A stretch of 64,000 bases of DNA from Nematopogon swammerdamellus (taxonomy: Eukaryota; Arthropoda; Insecta; Lepidoptera; Adelidae), in contig OX336348.1 of assembly GCA_946902875.1 (NCBI GenBank), forward strand, positions 13,107,741 to 13,171,740. The letters run 5' to 3'. Within the stretch, counting starts at the first letter, position 1; each line of letters opens with the position of its first letter. Under the pieces are notes generated by a model. It was not told the DNA's origin. It searched no databases and was given only the letters and a program-made list of their open reading frames with translations. Position numbers and translations under genes: made by a program. Positions 51,849 to 64,000 of this stretch are shown piece by piece.

Positions 51849-54800
51849 ATAAGTACAATCCACCGCCACTTCTCGAGAACGGTCTTGTTACACTCTACTG
51901 GGACCGGTCCATTATTATTACAGATAGGACTATTCTCGCGAATAGACCTGATATTGTGATAGTGGACCGCGAGGCGAGGCGCGCAACTCTCGTCGATATC
52001 GCCGTGCCGTACGATGGTAACCTCATCAGTAAGGAAGCAGAGAAGATATTGAAGTATCTGCAGCACGAGGTTACCAAAATGTGGCCCCTCGACTCGACGA
52101 TCGTTGTGCCCATAGTCGTATCAGCGCTTGGGCTGATAGCTAAGAACATCGACGACCATTTTATCAGGCTCTCGCTGAGTCGTTGGGTCAAGGGCCAGAT
52201 CCAGATGGCAGCTCTGCTCGACACTGCACGCATCGTCCAGAGGTTTCTCTCTTTGGGACCCGACCATCGGTAGTCTGGGTTGGCCCCGCCGTCGGTGGTG
52301 GAAACTCCATTTGTTTTCGTATTAATTTTAGATTTTAAGTTTGTAAATATGTAAAATTAAAATAAAAAAATGTGTAAATAAATGGATGAAATATTAAGAG
52401 CGTTCCGTGCAAAATGACAGGCGACGGTGCTGCCACTCAAGTAAATATTATATATATCTCTTAAACAAAGCCATAACTGGAAAAAACAAGCCATGAAACT
52501 GTAGTTGATTTTGATTATGATATTCTAAAATACTGAAAACAGTTTTGTATTGCTCTGATTATCCATAAACATAATAACGGATTACGGTGGCCATCGAAAT
52601 CCGTTATAATGATTGTGCATAAACTGAGCAATATAAAACTGTTTTCAGTATCTTAGGCCGTTTTTAGTGTTGCGCTGGCGGGCGCCGATCGCACGCGGGC
52701 GGGTTAAACCCTACCACCTAGTAATATAAGAAGGGAATATCCCTTAGTCGCCTTTTACGACATACACGGGGAGAGATGCAGTGGGGCTATTCTTTTAAAG
52801 TACCGGCCCCACACGGTACGTGAATTCTTCTTTTTTCTATTAATTCTTCGTCGTCGCTTTAATAACAACTAGCATAGGAGAATCGTTAGCAATTTATTTC
52901 GCCTCATTGTACCAACGCGATTGCGTCACACGTCAGCCTCACACTAAAAACAACCAGCGACCGGCGCCAGGACGCTGGCACACGCACGGTGACCAGCGCG
53001 CGTGCGACCGGCGGCCACCAGCGCAACACTAAAAACGGCCTTAGAATATCATAATCAAAATCAACTACAGCTTCATGGCTTCTTTTTTCGTTATGGCTTT
53101 GTTTAAGAGATATATATTTTTTACTTGAGCGACAGCACCGTCGCCTGTCATGTTGCACGGAACGCTCTTAATAATGTTTTTTATTATTGTTGTATTCGCA
53201 CCACCTTCCCTATTTGGCTGATAAGTGTTTTGTATGTGCGTTACTTAAAAACTAAGCATTGACCATTTTCCCGGTACATGTGCATGAAGGAGGCGGCAGA
53301 GGAGTGTCAGGAACATGGCACGTGAAGATCCGTTGTATCTGCCTACCCCAGCGGGAAACATGCATGACGCTATATATGTATGTATGTATGTATTTTTCTT
53401 ATCGGTGACGTCTTATTTTAGCTTACATGCATCCCATTTTGAACCATATGAGGAAGACGTGATTCCACGTCAAAAAATTAAGATCAAATCAAATTAAAAT
53501 GTTGGCTGGCTATAATATGGGCAGTGCGGACACCGAATATATATTACTAACGTGCGGATGCGGCAGCTAGATGCCCTTTCTTAGGCATCCGCCCGCGCGC
53601 CGTCGCTCCTCCGCTCCGCACCGCCAGCCCTTGCTCCGCCGATTCGACAGCCGCCGCGCCGCGAGCCGCCGCGCCGCGAGCCGCCGCGCCGCCAGCCACC
53701 GCGCCGCCAGCCACCTTGCGAGCCACTATGGAAAATGGTAGAACAACGGCATATCAAAAATGTTTTTTACCAGTGTTCCTATTGACAAACCTTTTTAATT
53801 ATATTGAATAGTTTAAGGGTTAGACATTGATATATTACGGGTATTTTATGTAAGTTATATACGGTGAACAAAAAACCTGTCGAACACCCGAAGGCAGGAA
53901 GTACAGTTACAGATACTGAATCGGATAGGTTAGTTTTTTTTTAAATTCGGACAAAATTTTTCAATAAAAAAATAGAATTAGTATCATGACCTTTTACTTC
54001 TAATGCAAAATCCTCTAGCAGGCGCGGAGGAGAGGCGGCGGCGCGGCGGCGGCGCGCGCGAGACACAAAGCGCCCGCCGCCGCCTCGCCGCCAGTGTCAT
54101 AAATTATCTTGAGGCGGCATCGAATGAAGTGAAGGCAGAGAGCGTGTTCTTATGTCTTTAGTGAAATTCTTTGTAAAATAATTTGCCGATTTTAATATTT
54201 TTTTTGGTCTTCTGTACTGAAAATGAAGTCGGTAAGTGCTTTGAGGTTAGTTAGTGTGCAACAAACCATTATTTTGTATACCTAATAAGTTTTAGAATAT
54301 TACCTAGGTAGTTACCTAGAAGACTGATATCACGTGCTTAAGACATATGGTAGTAGGTAGTAGTAACTTCACATCACTAATATGAAGACATCTTGATACT
54401 TAGGAATAATTGAAAAATGTCATATTTCCATATAAATTTCGAAAAAAAAACTAGCCTATCCGATTCAGTATCTGAAACTGTACTTCCTGCCTTCAGGTGT
54501 TCGACAGGTTTTTATATATTTTTGGCATTGGAAAAAATATGTATAAAAAATAATTTTTCCAATGCCACAATGTTTATTATTTGTTTTGGATGGCCATGTC
54601 AAATCTGTTCACTTCATCACTTTAAAAGTCAATTTCTTGTTAAACTTGTAGGAATAGATATAAACTATTATACATTTAGGCAAATCTAATATTATGTACA
54701 TTTTAGAACAATAATAGTTTTTAATTTTATGGATCAGGTTACGTGTTTATAATTGAATAATATAATAAGAATATAATAAGAAATAATATAATATAATAAG

Positions 54801-57800
54801 AAAAACAAGTAAATTAAGTTCATCGAGGCGTTGACAGGTACCCACGTTTGCCCACGCTTTATTTTTAATTTGTAGCCTAGATATTCATGAGAAACATTTA
54901 TAAAAATTATCTGCGAATATTTGCGAATTCCTAAGTTATTGGGAAAAATGTCATTAAATTCAGAAAACGAAAAACAGCTGTCCATTGCGGTTAAATGAAT
55001 ACTATAACTATTAATAGTTTTCGTTTACGGTATGTTTTTTTTATAGAAACTGACACGGTTGGCTACATCACCTTGGTTAGCCCATAAAACCGGGTGAACT
55101 AGGTGCCGTGTCAGTACTTCCCTTCGGTCGTGCCGGCTACATTGAACTGGACGGAAAACACAAACTATTTACGTAGCCGTTTCGACCGACGTTTCGTTAT
55201 TTAGTACCAATCATTTTGCGTGTGAAAATGTAATCAACAAAATGCACACCTCTCTATTTTCCAATTAATGCATAAAGAGTTGATACATTATTACAATTAC
55301 GTATGTATAAATATTACAAGACTGTCTAACATTAATTACATTCCTTGTATGGGATGATATTACATATTTTCTATAACCCTTCTTTCCAAACATGGTCAGC
55401 CAACAGTAATAAAAGAAACGACTACATAAAGAGAAAAAAACTCTTGTACTTACAAAAACGTTTTCGTGAAGAGCTAGGATTGATCGACCAACCACGACAA
55501 GTGGTTGATGTTGGTAATACCACAGATTACTTAATAGTTACTTCGTAGTAACACTGCCAGAAGATTTTTTTACAATGCAAGCTGCTTTGCTGAAATTACC
55601 GGAGTGGATGTAAAATTGATTAAACCATTTCACATAATTCTGCAAGCTCTTTCATCAGGTGTAATGAATGATAGATGCTGAAAAATTTGACAGGTATGCT
55701 ATGGAAACTGCCAGAAACTATATGAGTAATTACTAATTATATAGGTTTAGGTTTTCATCTTCGCGCGGTAGGTTTTATTATTATCGTTCGTAGGCAAATA
55801 AATTTTGCACTTGAATTCGTTATCTTTTGAATGGTAGAGTTAAATGTATGTAGCAACAATGATAAACAATTAAACACAATGGAAACAATGACAAGGGCTG
55901 TACACAACCAGATAGACGCCATGATCAGGGAGTCGCGGTCGGCGAGGGTCGGGCGGGGCGGCTGGGGGTGGCGTTGATCCATCCTTATGCGGTGAAGTTG
56001 GATACAACACTGATTAACACTTTTGTTCCGTTTTGTCTTTTTGTTTTTCTGTGTGTGTGTGTGTGTGTTTTTTTTTCATGGTCTGTCATAATTCTGTTTC
56101 GTTTGGGTTCCGCCTCGATAGGCTGCTTCATGGTCATAAATAGGTTTAAGTAAGAGATGATAACTATAATGTTACCCGTGCGTGGTGTGGCACAGTATGC
56201 ATAAGGTGAGGTGTCTGCTCTCGTGGTGCTGTTATATTTTATATGTATTCATTTATAAGCGCTATGTGAATTATATTGTGTGTACGCTTTTAATTAATTA
56301 ATTATTAAGTAAACTATTTGTGAAAAACGTCGCTGGTTACATACCTAATTGTTTATAGTTTCTACTGTCTCCATAATTTACATTTGTATGTAATTGTTTG
56401 TTTTTCCTAAATAAATAAATACAAAATAAAATACAAGAGGACAAAAACAATTAGGTAAGCTATCTTATGCATATAGACTAGGTAGTAGTACACTTGCCTA
56501 ATACTACTGCCATCTACTTAATTTAGCGTTAATTATTTAATGTAGCGTCAATAAACTTGTCAATGTATTAGTATATAGTACTTTAAGCCATCATCAGTTC
56601 ACAAAACGTTAATTCACGGAGAAAGTATCTTAAAGCATTTTGCAGTGCTTCCTATTGGTCAACTTTCAGAAGATGCTCAAGAATCTCCTAACACTTTACA
56701 TTTTTGATTTTCCTATATTGAGTGTGGAGCCGGTATTTAAAAAGAATAGCCCCACTGCATCTCTTCCCGTCGCATGTCGTAAAAGTCGACTAAGGGATAA
56801 GGAAATTCGTCAGCCTCGGTCTCGGTTGTTCAGTCGTGCGGTCAGGCGCGGTCAGTGCTTGGATGGGTGACCACTCGAACGTTGGAGGCTGACCGTGGTT
56901 CGGATTCCACGTAAAACTGTAAGTCCCTTTCCTTCTTACGTTACTAGGTGGTACGGTTTATCCCGCCCGGGTTGATACCAACACACTGAATGAAACGTCG
57001 GTCGAAACGGCTATGTACATAGTTCGTGTTTTCCGTCCAGTTCAGTATAGCCGACATGAAATGAACGGAAGCACTGACATGGCACCGAGTTCACCCGGTG
57101 TTATGGGCTGACATTACCGGATGTTGCAGGTGATGAAGTCAACCGTGTCAGTTACCATTAAAAAAACTAGACTTTGGTCGTGCCGGCTACATTAAACTGG
57201 ACCGAAACCACGTGTATGGTGTTGAATTATAAAGCCACTAAACAAGATGTGGACTGTACGTCTTCCTTCTTTGATTTTCAGCAGAGTTTGCAACAGTTTT
57301 CAGTAGATTTTTCAGCAGAGCTCAGCAGTCTTGAGGTTTCTTGTTGGTATTATAGAGAGATTTATTTAATTAAGTGAACTGCACGAATGAATGAACATAC
57401 CTCGATAGGTTTCCGTAAAGTAGGAAGTTATATTTTAATGACCGTTATTTTTATTAAAAGTCTCTTTGCAAAATTCCTAATGGGGATATCCCCAAAAGGG
57501 TTCCGGGCGTATGCCAATTAATTATGCGTTAGGTCTACTATGTGTAATTAAGATTATGTTTAAGAAAAAATAACAATTTACACCTTATTTCTGCTAAATT
57601 TGCAATGATTTCTTCATGTACATAGTCACTAGTGTCACCTAGTGGCGGAAGAAATCACTAACGAACGCGTCCGGAACTTGCCAGATGAGGCGTAACAGTC
57701 TACCTACCGGCCGGTCAGAGTTTCGCGCGCAGCTACTGTACTGACTAGACACATTTTTTTTATAGACGACCGGCACGGGTGGCTGTGCCCAAAAGTTCAA

Positions 57801-58145
57801 AGAACGATTAAGACACAGCCAATAACCCCACTCCTCGCGAAACCACGCTCAGAGAGGCGCCGACGTGCCAGCTACAAGGCGGACAAACAGGATGGTTGTC
57901 TAATTTATTACCACGCCTTTTGAAGGTCCCAGGGGAACACACTCGCCGGAAGACCGTTCCATATTTTCGCCGTACGACATAGGAACGATTTCGAAAAGCG
58001 ACGCGTTCTCAGAAGTTGTGTGTCAACAACACATGGATGTTCCGAGCGAGTCCGGCGGGTGTGACGAATACCGATCGGGGCAGGAGGGATGAGGGAAGCC
58101 AGTTCTATGATTAATGAAAAAATACACATACGAGGGTAGAGCCAA
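51849..58145 (+). repeat. Tandem unit 4 (6297 bp)
   Basis: Differs from unit 3 chiefly by one extra 12-bp GC-rich repeat near 53660 and a 3-bp deletion in the TTAA element. It shares an AGTAATAAAAG variant in the coding remnant with unit 5. Confidence 0.9.
52398..53167. mobile_element. TTAA element, 770-bp form (unit 4)
   Basis: As in units 2 and 3, with GAAGGGAATATCCC in place of GAAGGGAGTCTTATCCC. Confidence 0.78.
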
Positions 58146-61100
58146 ATAAGTACAATCCACCGCCACTTCTCGAGAACGGTCTTGTTACACTCTACTGGGA
58201 CCGGTCCATTATTATTACAGATAGGACTATTCTCGCGAATAGACCTGATATTGTGATAGTGGACCGCGAGGCGAGGCGCGCAACTCTCGTCGATATCGCC
58301 GTGCCGTACGATGGTAACCTCATCAGTAAGGAAGCAGAGAAGATATTGAAGTATCTGCAGCACGAGGTTACCAAAATGTGGCCCCTCGACTCGACGATCG
58401 TTGTGCCCATAGTCGTATCAGCGCTTGGGCTGATAGCTAAGAACATCGACGACCATTTTAACAGGCTCTCGCTGAGTCGTTGGGTCAAGGGCCAGATCCA
58501 GATGGCAGCCCTGCTCGACACTGCACGCATCGTCCAGAGGTTTCTCTCTTTGGGACCCGACCATCGGTAGTCTGGGTTGGCCCCGCCGTCGGTGGTGGAA
58601 ACTCCATTTGTTTTCGTATTAATTTTAGATTTTAAGTTTGTAAATATGTAAAATTAATATAAAAAAATGTGTAAATAAATGGATGAAATATTAAGAGCGT
58701 TCCGTGCAAAATGACAGGCGACGGTGCTGCCACTCAAGTAAATATTATATATATCTCTTAAACAAAGCCATAACTGGAAAAAACAAGCCATGAAACTGTA
58801 GTTGATTTTGATTATGATATTCTAAAATACTGAAAACAGTTTTGTATTGCTCTGATTATCCATAAACATAATAACGGATTACGGTGGCCATCGAAATCCG
58901 TTATAATGATTGTGCATAAACTGAGCAATATAAAACTGTTTTCAGTATCTTAGGCCGTTTTTAGTGTTGCGCTGGCGGGCGCCGATCGCACGCGCGCGTG
59001 TTGCCAAACTTCAATGTTGTAGGTACATTTTAGAGTGATACGTGTACCAGCGCGCTGGTAAGCGCACGCGGCGCGTAGCAAGATCGCACGTTCGAGCCCT
59101 CGCGCCGCGCCGGCGCCGGCGCGCGCGAGCGCTACACAAGCCAGTGCGTGCTTTTACTGTTGCGCTGGTGACACGCGTCGCGGGTACATACGATGAACAT
59201 CGATACAGAAAGAGTAATAATTGAGGTGCAGTTCAGACCCTTGCTGTGGGATTCAGCTAATGAGTTATACAAGAACTGAGTAATCTGGTTGCCACTAAAG
59301 GTTGTTTTTTTTATATTTTTTTTTTATTGAAACTGACACGGTTGGCTTACATCACCTTCCGTGATGTCAGCCCATAACACCTGGTGAACTTGGTACCACG
59401 TCAGTGCTTCTTTTTTCGTTAAGGCTTTGTTTAAGAGATATATATTATTTACTTGAGTGACAGCACCGTCGCCTGTCATGTTGCACGGAACGCTCTTAAT
59501 AATGTTTTTTATTATTGTTGTATTCGCACCACCTTCCCCATTTTGCTGATAAGTGTTTTGTATGTGCGTTACTTAAAAACTAAGCATTGACCATTTTCCC
59601 GGTACATGTGCATGAAGGAGGCGGCAGAGGAGTGTCAGGAACATGGCACGTGAAGATCCGTTGTATCTGCCTACCCCAGCGGGAAACATGCATGACGCTA
59701 TATATGTATGTATGTATGTATTTTTCTTATCGGTGACGTCTTATTTTAGCTTACATGCATCCCATTTTGAACCATATGAGGAAGACGTGATTCCACGTCA
59801 AAAAATTAAGATCAAATCAAATTAAAATGTTGGCTGGCTATAATATGGGCAGTGCGGACACCGAATATATATTACTAACGTGCGGATGCGGCAGCTAGAT
59901 GCCCTTTCTTAGGCATCCGCCCGCGCGCCGTCGCTCCTCCGCTCCGCACCGCCAGCCCTTGCTCCGCCGATTCGACAGCCGCCGCGCCGCGAGCCGCCGC
60001 GCCGCCAGCCACCGCGCCGCCAGCCACCTTGCGAGCCACTATGGAAAATGGTAGAACAACGGCATATCAAAAATGTTTTTTACCAGTGTTCCTATTGACA
60101 AACCTTTTTAATTATATTGAATAGTTTAAGGGTTAGACATTGATATATTACGGGTATTTTATGTAAGTTATATACGGTGAACAAAAAACCTGTCGAACAC
60201 CCGAAGGCAGGAAGTACAGTTACAGATACTGAATCGGATAGGTTAGTTTTTTTTTAAATTCGGAATAAAATTTTTCAATAAAAAAATAGAATTAGTATCA
60301 TGACCTTTTACTTCTAATGCAAAATCCTCTAGCAGGCGCGGAGGAGAGGCGGCGGCGCGGCGGCGGCGCGCGCGAGACACAAAGCGCCCGCCGCCGCCTC
60401 GCCGCCAGTGTCATAAATTATCTTGAGGCGGCATCGAATGAAGTGAAGGCAGAGAGCGTGTTCTTATGTCTTTAGTGAAATTCTTTGTAAAATAATTTGC
60501 CGATTTTAATATTTTTTTTGGTCTTCTGTACTGAAAATGAAGTCGGTAAGTGCTTTGAGGTTAGTTAGTGTGCAACAAACCATTATTTTGTATACCTAAT
60601 AAGTTTTAGAATATTACCTAGGTAGTTACCTAGAAGACTGATATCACGTGCTTAAGACATATGGTAGTAGGTAGTAGTAACTTCACATCACTAATATGAA
60701 GACATCTTGATACTTAGGAATAATTGAAAAATGTCATATTTCCATATAAATTTCGAAAAAAAAACTAGCCTATCCGATTCAGTATCTGAAACTGTACTTC
60801 CTGCCTTCAGGTGTTCGACAGGTTTTTATATATTTTTGGCATTGGAAAAAATATGTATAAAAAATAATTTTTCCAATGCCACAATGTTTATTATTTGTTT
60901 TGGATGGCCATGTCAAATCTGTTCACTTCATCACTTTAAAAGTCAATTTCTTGTTAAACTTGTAGGAATAGATATAAACTATTATACATTTAGGCAAATC
61001 TAATATTATGTACATTTTAGAACAATAATAGTTTTTAATTTTATGGATCAGGTTACGTGTTTATAATTGAATAATATAATAAGAATATAATAAGAAATAA

Positions 61101-64000
61101 TATAATATAATAAGAAAAACAAGTAAATTAAGTTCATCGAGGCGTTGACAGGTACCCACGTTTGCCCACGCTTTATTTTTAATTTGTAGCCTAGATATTC
61201 ATGAGAAACATTTATAAAAATTATCTGCGAATATTTGCGAATTCCTAAGTTATTGGGAAAAATGTCATTAAATTCAGAAAACGAAAAACAGCTGTCCATT
61301 GCGGTTAAATGAATACTATAACTATTAATAGTTTTCGTTTACGGTATGTTTTTTTTATAGAAACTGACACGGTTGGCTACATCACCTTGGTTAGCCCATA
61401 AAACCGGGTGAACTAGGTGCCGTGTCAGTACTTCCCTTCGGTCGTGCCGGCTACATTGAACTGGACGGAAAACACAAACTATTTACGTAGCCGTTTCGAC
61501 CGACGTTTCGTTATTTAGTACCAATCATTTTGCGTGTGAAAATGTAATCAACAAAATGCACACCTCTCTATTTTCCAATTAATGCATAAAGAGTTGATAC
61601 ATTATTACAATTACGTATGTATAAATATTACAAGACTGTCTAACATTAATTACATTCCTTGTATGGGATGATATTACATATTTTCTATAACCCTTCTTTC
61701 CAAACATGGTCAGCCAACAGTAATAAAAGAAACGACTACATAAAGAGAAAAAAACTCTTGTACTTACAAAAACGTTTTCGTGAAGAGCTAGGATTGATCG
61801 ACCAACCACGACAAGTGGTTGATGTTGGTAATACCACAGATTACTTAATAGTTACTTCGTAGTAACACTGCCAGAAGATTTTTTTACAATGCAAGCTGCT
61901 TTGCTGAAATTACCGGAGTAGATGTAAAATTGATTAAACCATTTCACATAATTCTGCAAGCTCTTTCATCAGGTGTAATGAATGATAGATGCTGAAAAAT
62001 TTGACAGGTATGCTATGGAAACTGCCAGAAACTATATGAGTAATTACTAATTATATAGGTTTAGGTTTTCATCTTCGCGCGGTAGGTTTTATTATTATCG
62101 TTCGTAGGCAAATAAATTTTGCACTTGAATTCGTTATCTTTTGAATGGTAGAGTTAAATGTATGTAGCAACAATGATAAACAATTAAACACAATGGAAAC
62201 AATGACAAGGGCTGTACACAACCAGATAGACGCCATGATCAGGGAGTCGCGGTCGGCGAGGGTCGGGCGGGGCGGCTGGGGGTGGCGTTGATCCATCCTT
62301 ATGCGGTGAAGTTGGATACAACACTGATTAACACTTTTGTTCCGTTTTGTCTTTTTGTTTTTCTGTGTGTGTGTGTGTGTGTTTTTTTTTCATGGTCTGT
62401 CATAATTCTGTTTCGTTTGGGTTCCGCCTCGATAGGCTGCTTCATGGTCATAAATAGGTTTAAGTAAGAGATGATAACTATAATGTTACCCGTGCGTGGT
62501 GTGGCACAGTATGCATAAGGTGAGGTGTCTGCTCTCGTGGTGCTGTTATATTTTATATGTATTCATTTATAAGCGCTATGTGAATTATATTGTGTGTACG
62601 CTTTTAATTAATTAATTATTAAGTAAACTATTTGTGAAAAACGTCGCTGGTTACATACCTAATTGTTTATAGTTTCTACTGTCTCCATAATTTACATTTG
62701 TATGTAATTGTTTGTTTTTCCTAAATAAATAAATACAAAATAAAATACAAAAGGACAAAAACAATTAGGTAAGCTATCTTATGCATATAGACTAGGTAGT
62801 AGTACACTTGCCTAATACTACTGCCATCTACTTAATTTAGCGTTAATTATTTAATGTAGCGTCAATAAACTTGTCAATGTATTAGTATATAGTACTTTAA
62901 GCCATCATCAGTTCACAAAACGTTAATTCACGGAGAAAGTATCTTAAAGCATTTTGCAGTGCTTCCTATTGGTCAACTTTCAGAAGATGCTCAAGAATCT
63001 CCTAACACTTTACATTTTTGATTTTCCTATATTGAGTGTGGAGCCGGTATTTAAAAAGAATAGCCCCACTGCATCTGTTCCCGTCGCATGTCGTAAAAGT
63101 CGACTAAGGGATAAGGAAATTCGTCAGCCTCGGTCTCGGTTGTTCAGTCGTGCGGTCAGGCGCGGTCAGTGCTTGGATGGGTGACCACTCGAACGTTGGA
63201 GGCTGACCGTGGTTCGGATTCCACGTAAAACTGTAAGTCCCTTTCCTTCTTACGTTACTAGGTGGTACGGTTTATCCCGCCCGGGTTGATACCAACACAC
63301 TGAATGAAACGTCGGTCGAAACGGCTATGTACATAGTTCGTGTTTTCCGTCCAGTTCAGTATAGCCGACATGAAATGAACGGAAGCACTGACATGGCACC
63401 GAGTTCACCCGGTGTTATGGGCTGACATTACCGGATGTTGCAGGTGATGAAGTCAACCGTGTCAGTTACCATTAAAAAAACTAGACTTTGGTCGTGCCGG
63501 CTACATTAAACTGGACCGAAACCACGTGTATGGTGTTGAATTATAAAGCCACTAAACAAGATGTGGACTGTACGTCTTCCTTCTTTGATTTTCAGCAGAG
63601 TTTGCAACAGTTTTCAGTAGATTTTTCAGCAGAGCTCAGCAGTCTTGAGGTTTCTTGTTGGTATTATAGAGAGATTTATTTAATTAAGTGAACTGCACGA
63701 ATGAATGAACATACCTCGATAGGTTTCCGTAAAGTAGGAAGTTATATTTTAATGACCGTTATTTTTATTAAAAGTCTCTTTGCAAAATTCCTAATGGGGA
63801 TATCCCCAAAAGGGTTCCGGGCGTATGCCAATTAATTATGCGTTAGGTCTACTATGTGTAATTAAGATTATGTTTAAGAAAAAATAACAATTTACACCTT
63901 ATTTCTGCTAAATTTGCAATGATTTCTTCATGTACATAGTCACTAGTGTCACCTAGTGGCGGAAGAAATCACTAACGAACGCGTCCGGAACTTGCCAGAT
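58146..64000 (+). repeat. Tandem unit 5 (partial, runs off the window)
   Basis: 5855 bp are present. It carries a third form of the TTAA element, and one extra stop in the coding remnant near 61918 (GGAGTAG). The array continues past the window, so the total copy number is unknown. Confidence 0.9.
58695..59495. mobile_element. TTAA element, 801-bp form (unit 5)
   Basis: It keeps the tRNA-like GC-rich part (about 59040-59110) and the SINE tail, but jumps from CACGTCAGTGCTTC directly into TTTTTTCGTTAAGGC. It lost a different segment from units 2-4, so its deletion is independent. Confidence 0.78.

Larger units (their letters stand above)
10261..64000. repeat. 6.29-kb tandem array, six units seen (unit 0 interrupted)
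   Basis: The same ordered set of blocks recurs: RLE-LINE 3' end, TTAA element, ATGT repeat, GC-rich blocks, inverted-repeat element, coding remnant, composite SINE, minus-strand LINE end. Taking the LINE/LINE junction as the start, units begin at 10261 (unit 0), 32486, 39279, 45564, 51849 and 58146. Lengths are 6046 (unit 0 without the nested stack), 6793, 6285, 6285 and 6297 bp. The last unit runs past the window. Units 2 to 5 are almost identical, while units 0 and 1 diverge more. This is direct tandem duplication of a block of transposon debris, not a single transposon. Confidence 0.9.

Overview
The window is repeat-rich eukaryotic DNA, most likely from a moth or butterfly. Two dispersed repeats point to Lepidoptera: one begins AACCGACTTCAAAAAAGG (about 20882), and a SINE head carries GTCGTAAAAGGCGACTAAGG. 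A CsRn1/Kabuki-type Ty3/Gypsy element, THAP-headed P-like elements and RLE-type LINE remnants agree with an insect. I see no intact ordinary host gene. Nearly everything that can be named is a mobile element or its debris.

Layout. Positions 1-10260 hold old, fragmented elements: tRNA-like sequences, TIR elements (MITEs), a THAP exon on the minus strand, a hAT transposase tail, a Jockey-like LINE 3' end present twice, and a broken LINE with a restriction-like endonuclease domain (pieces at 5905-6075 and 8083-10800). From 10261 to the end of the window lies a large tandem array with a unit of about 6.29 kb. Unit 0 is 10261-15289 plus 31469-32485. Units 1 to 4 start at 32486, 39279, 45564 and 51849. 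Unit 5 starts at 58146 and runs off the window. The unit junction joins a plus-strand LINE fragment to a minus-strand LINE fragment.

Unit 0 is split by a 16.2-kb nested stack (15290-31468). A Gypsy element with an AAGT target duplication inserted into a SINE. It was itself hit four times: a P-like element in its 5' LTR (15310-17993, 8-bp duplication), a 2.2-kb TIR element in reverse transcriptase (19938-22169, AGAA), a 5S-related SINE in integrase (24115-24504), and a 5.4-kb DNA transposon in its 3' LTR (25866-31286, TACA). The two LTRs, and the other array units, act as built-in empty sites that fix the ends of most of these insertions to the base.

The best candidate for something little described is the 25866-31286 transposon. 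It has 29-bp perfect TIRs, a row of subterminal palindromes and an intact two-exon gene for a 1080-residue protein. The protein has a 13-copy 25-residue repeat, a Cys/His cluster and an apparent D-D-D catalytic core (D829, D906, D950). The 4-bp target duplication and the acidic triad best fit a Sola-like superfamily, but this is inference. The 2.2-kb element in the RT region shares CTGCCC near its termini, a 4-bp duplication and repeated subterminal motifs, so it may be a non-autonomous relative.

The Gypsy element has a textbook A-AAA-AAC slippery site before the gag stop, a tRNA-Trp-type primer binding site, and a small accessory ORF in the env position with a possible N-myristoylation start and one membrane segment. 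It is defective (nonsense codon in gag, frame break between RNase H and integrase, insertions), although its LTRs differ by only one substitution and two indels.
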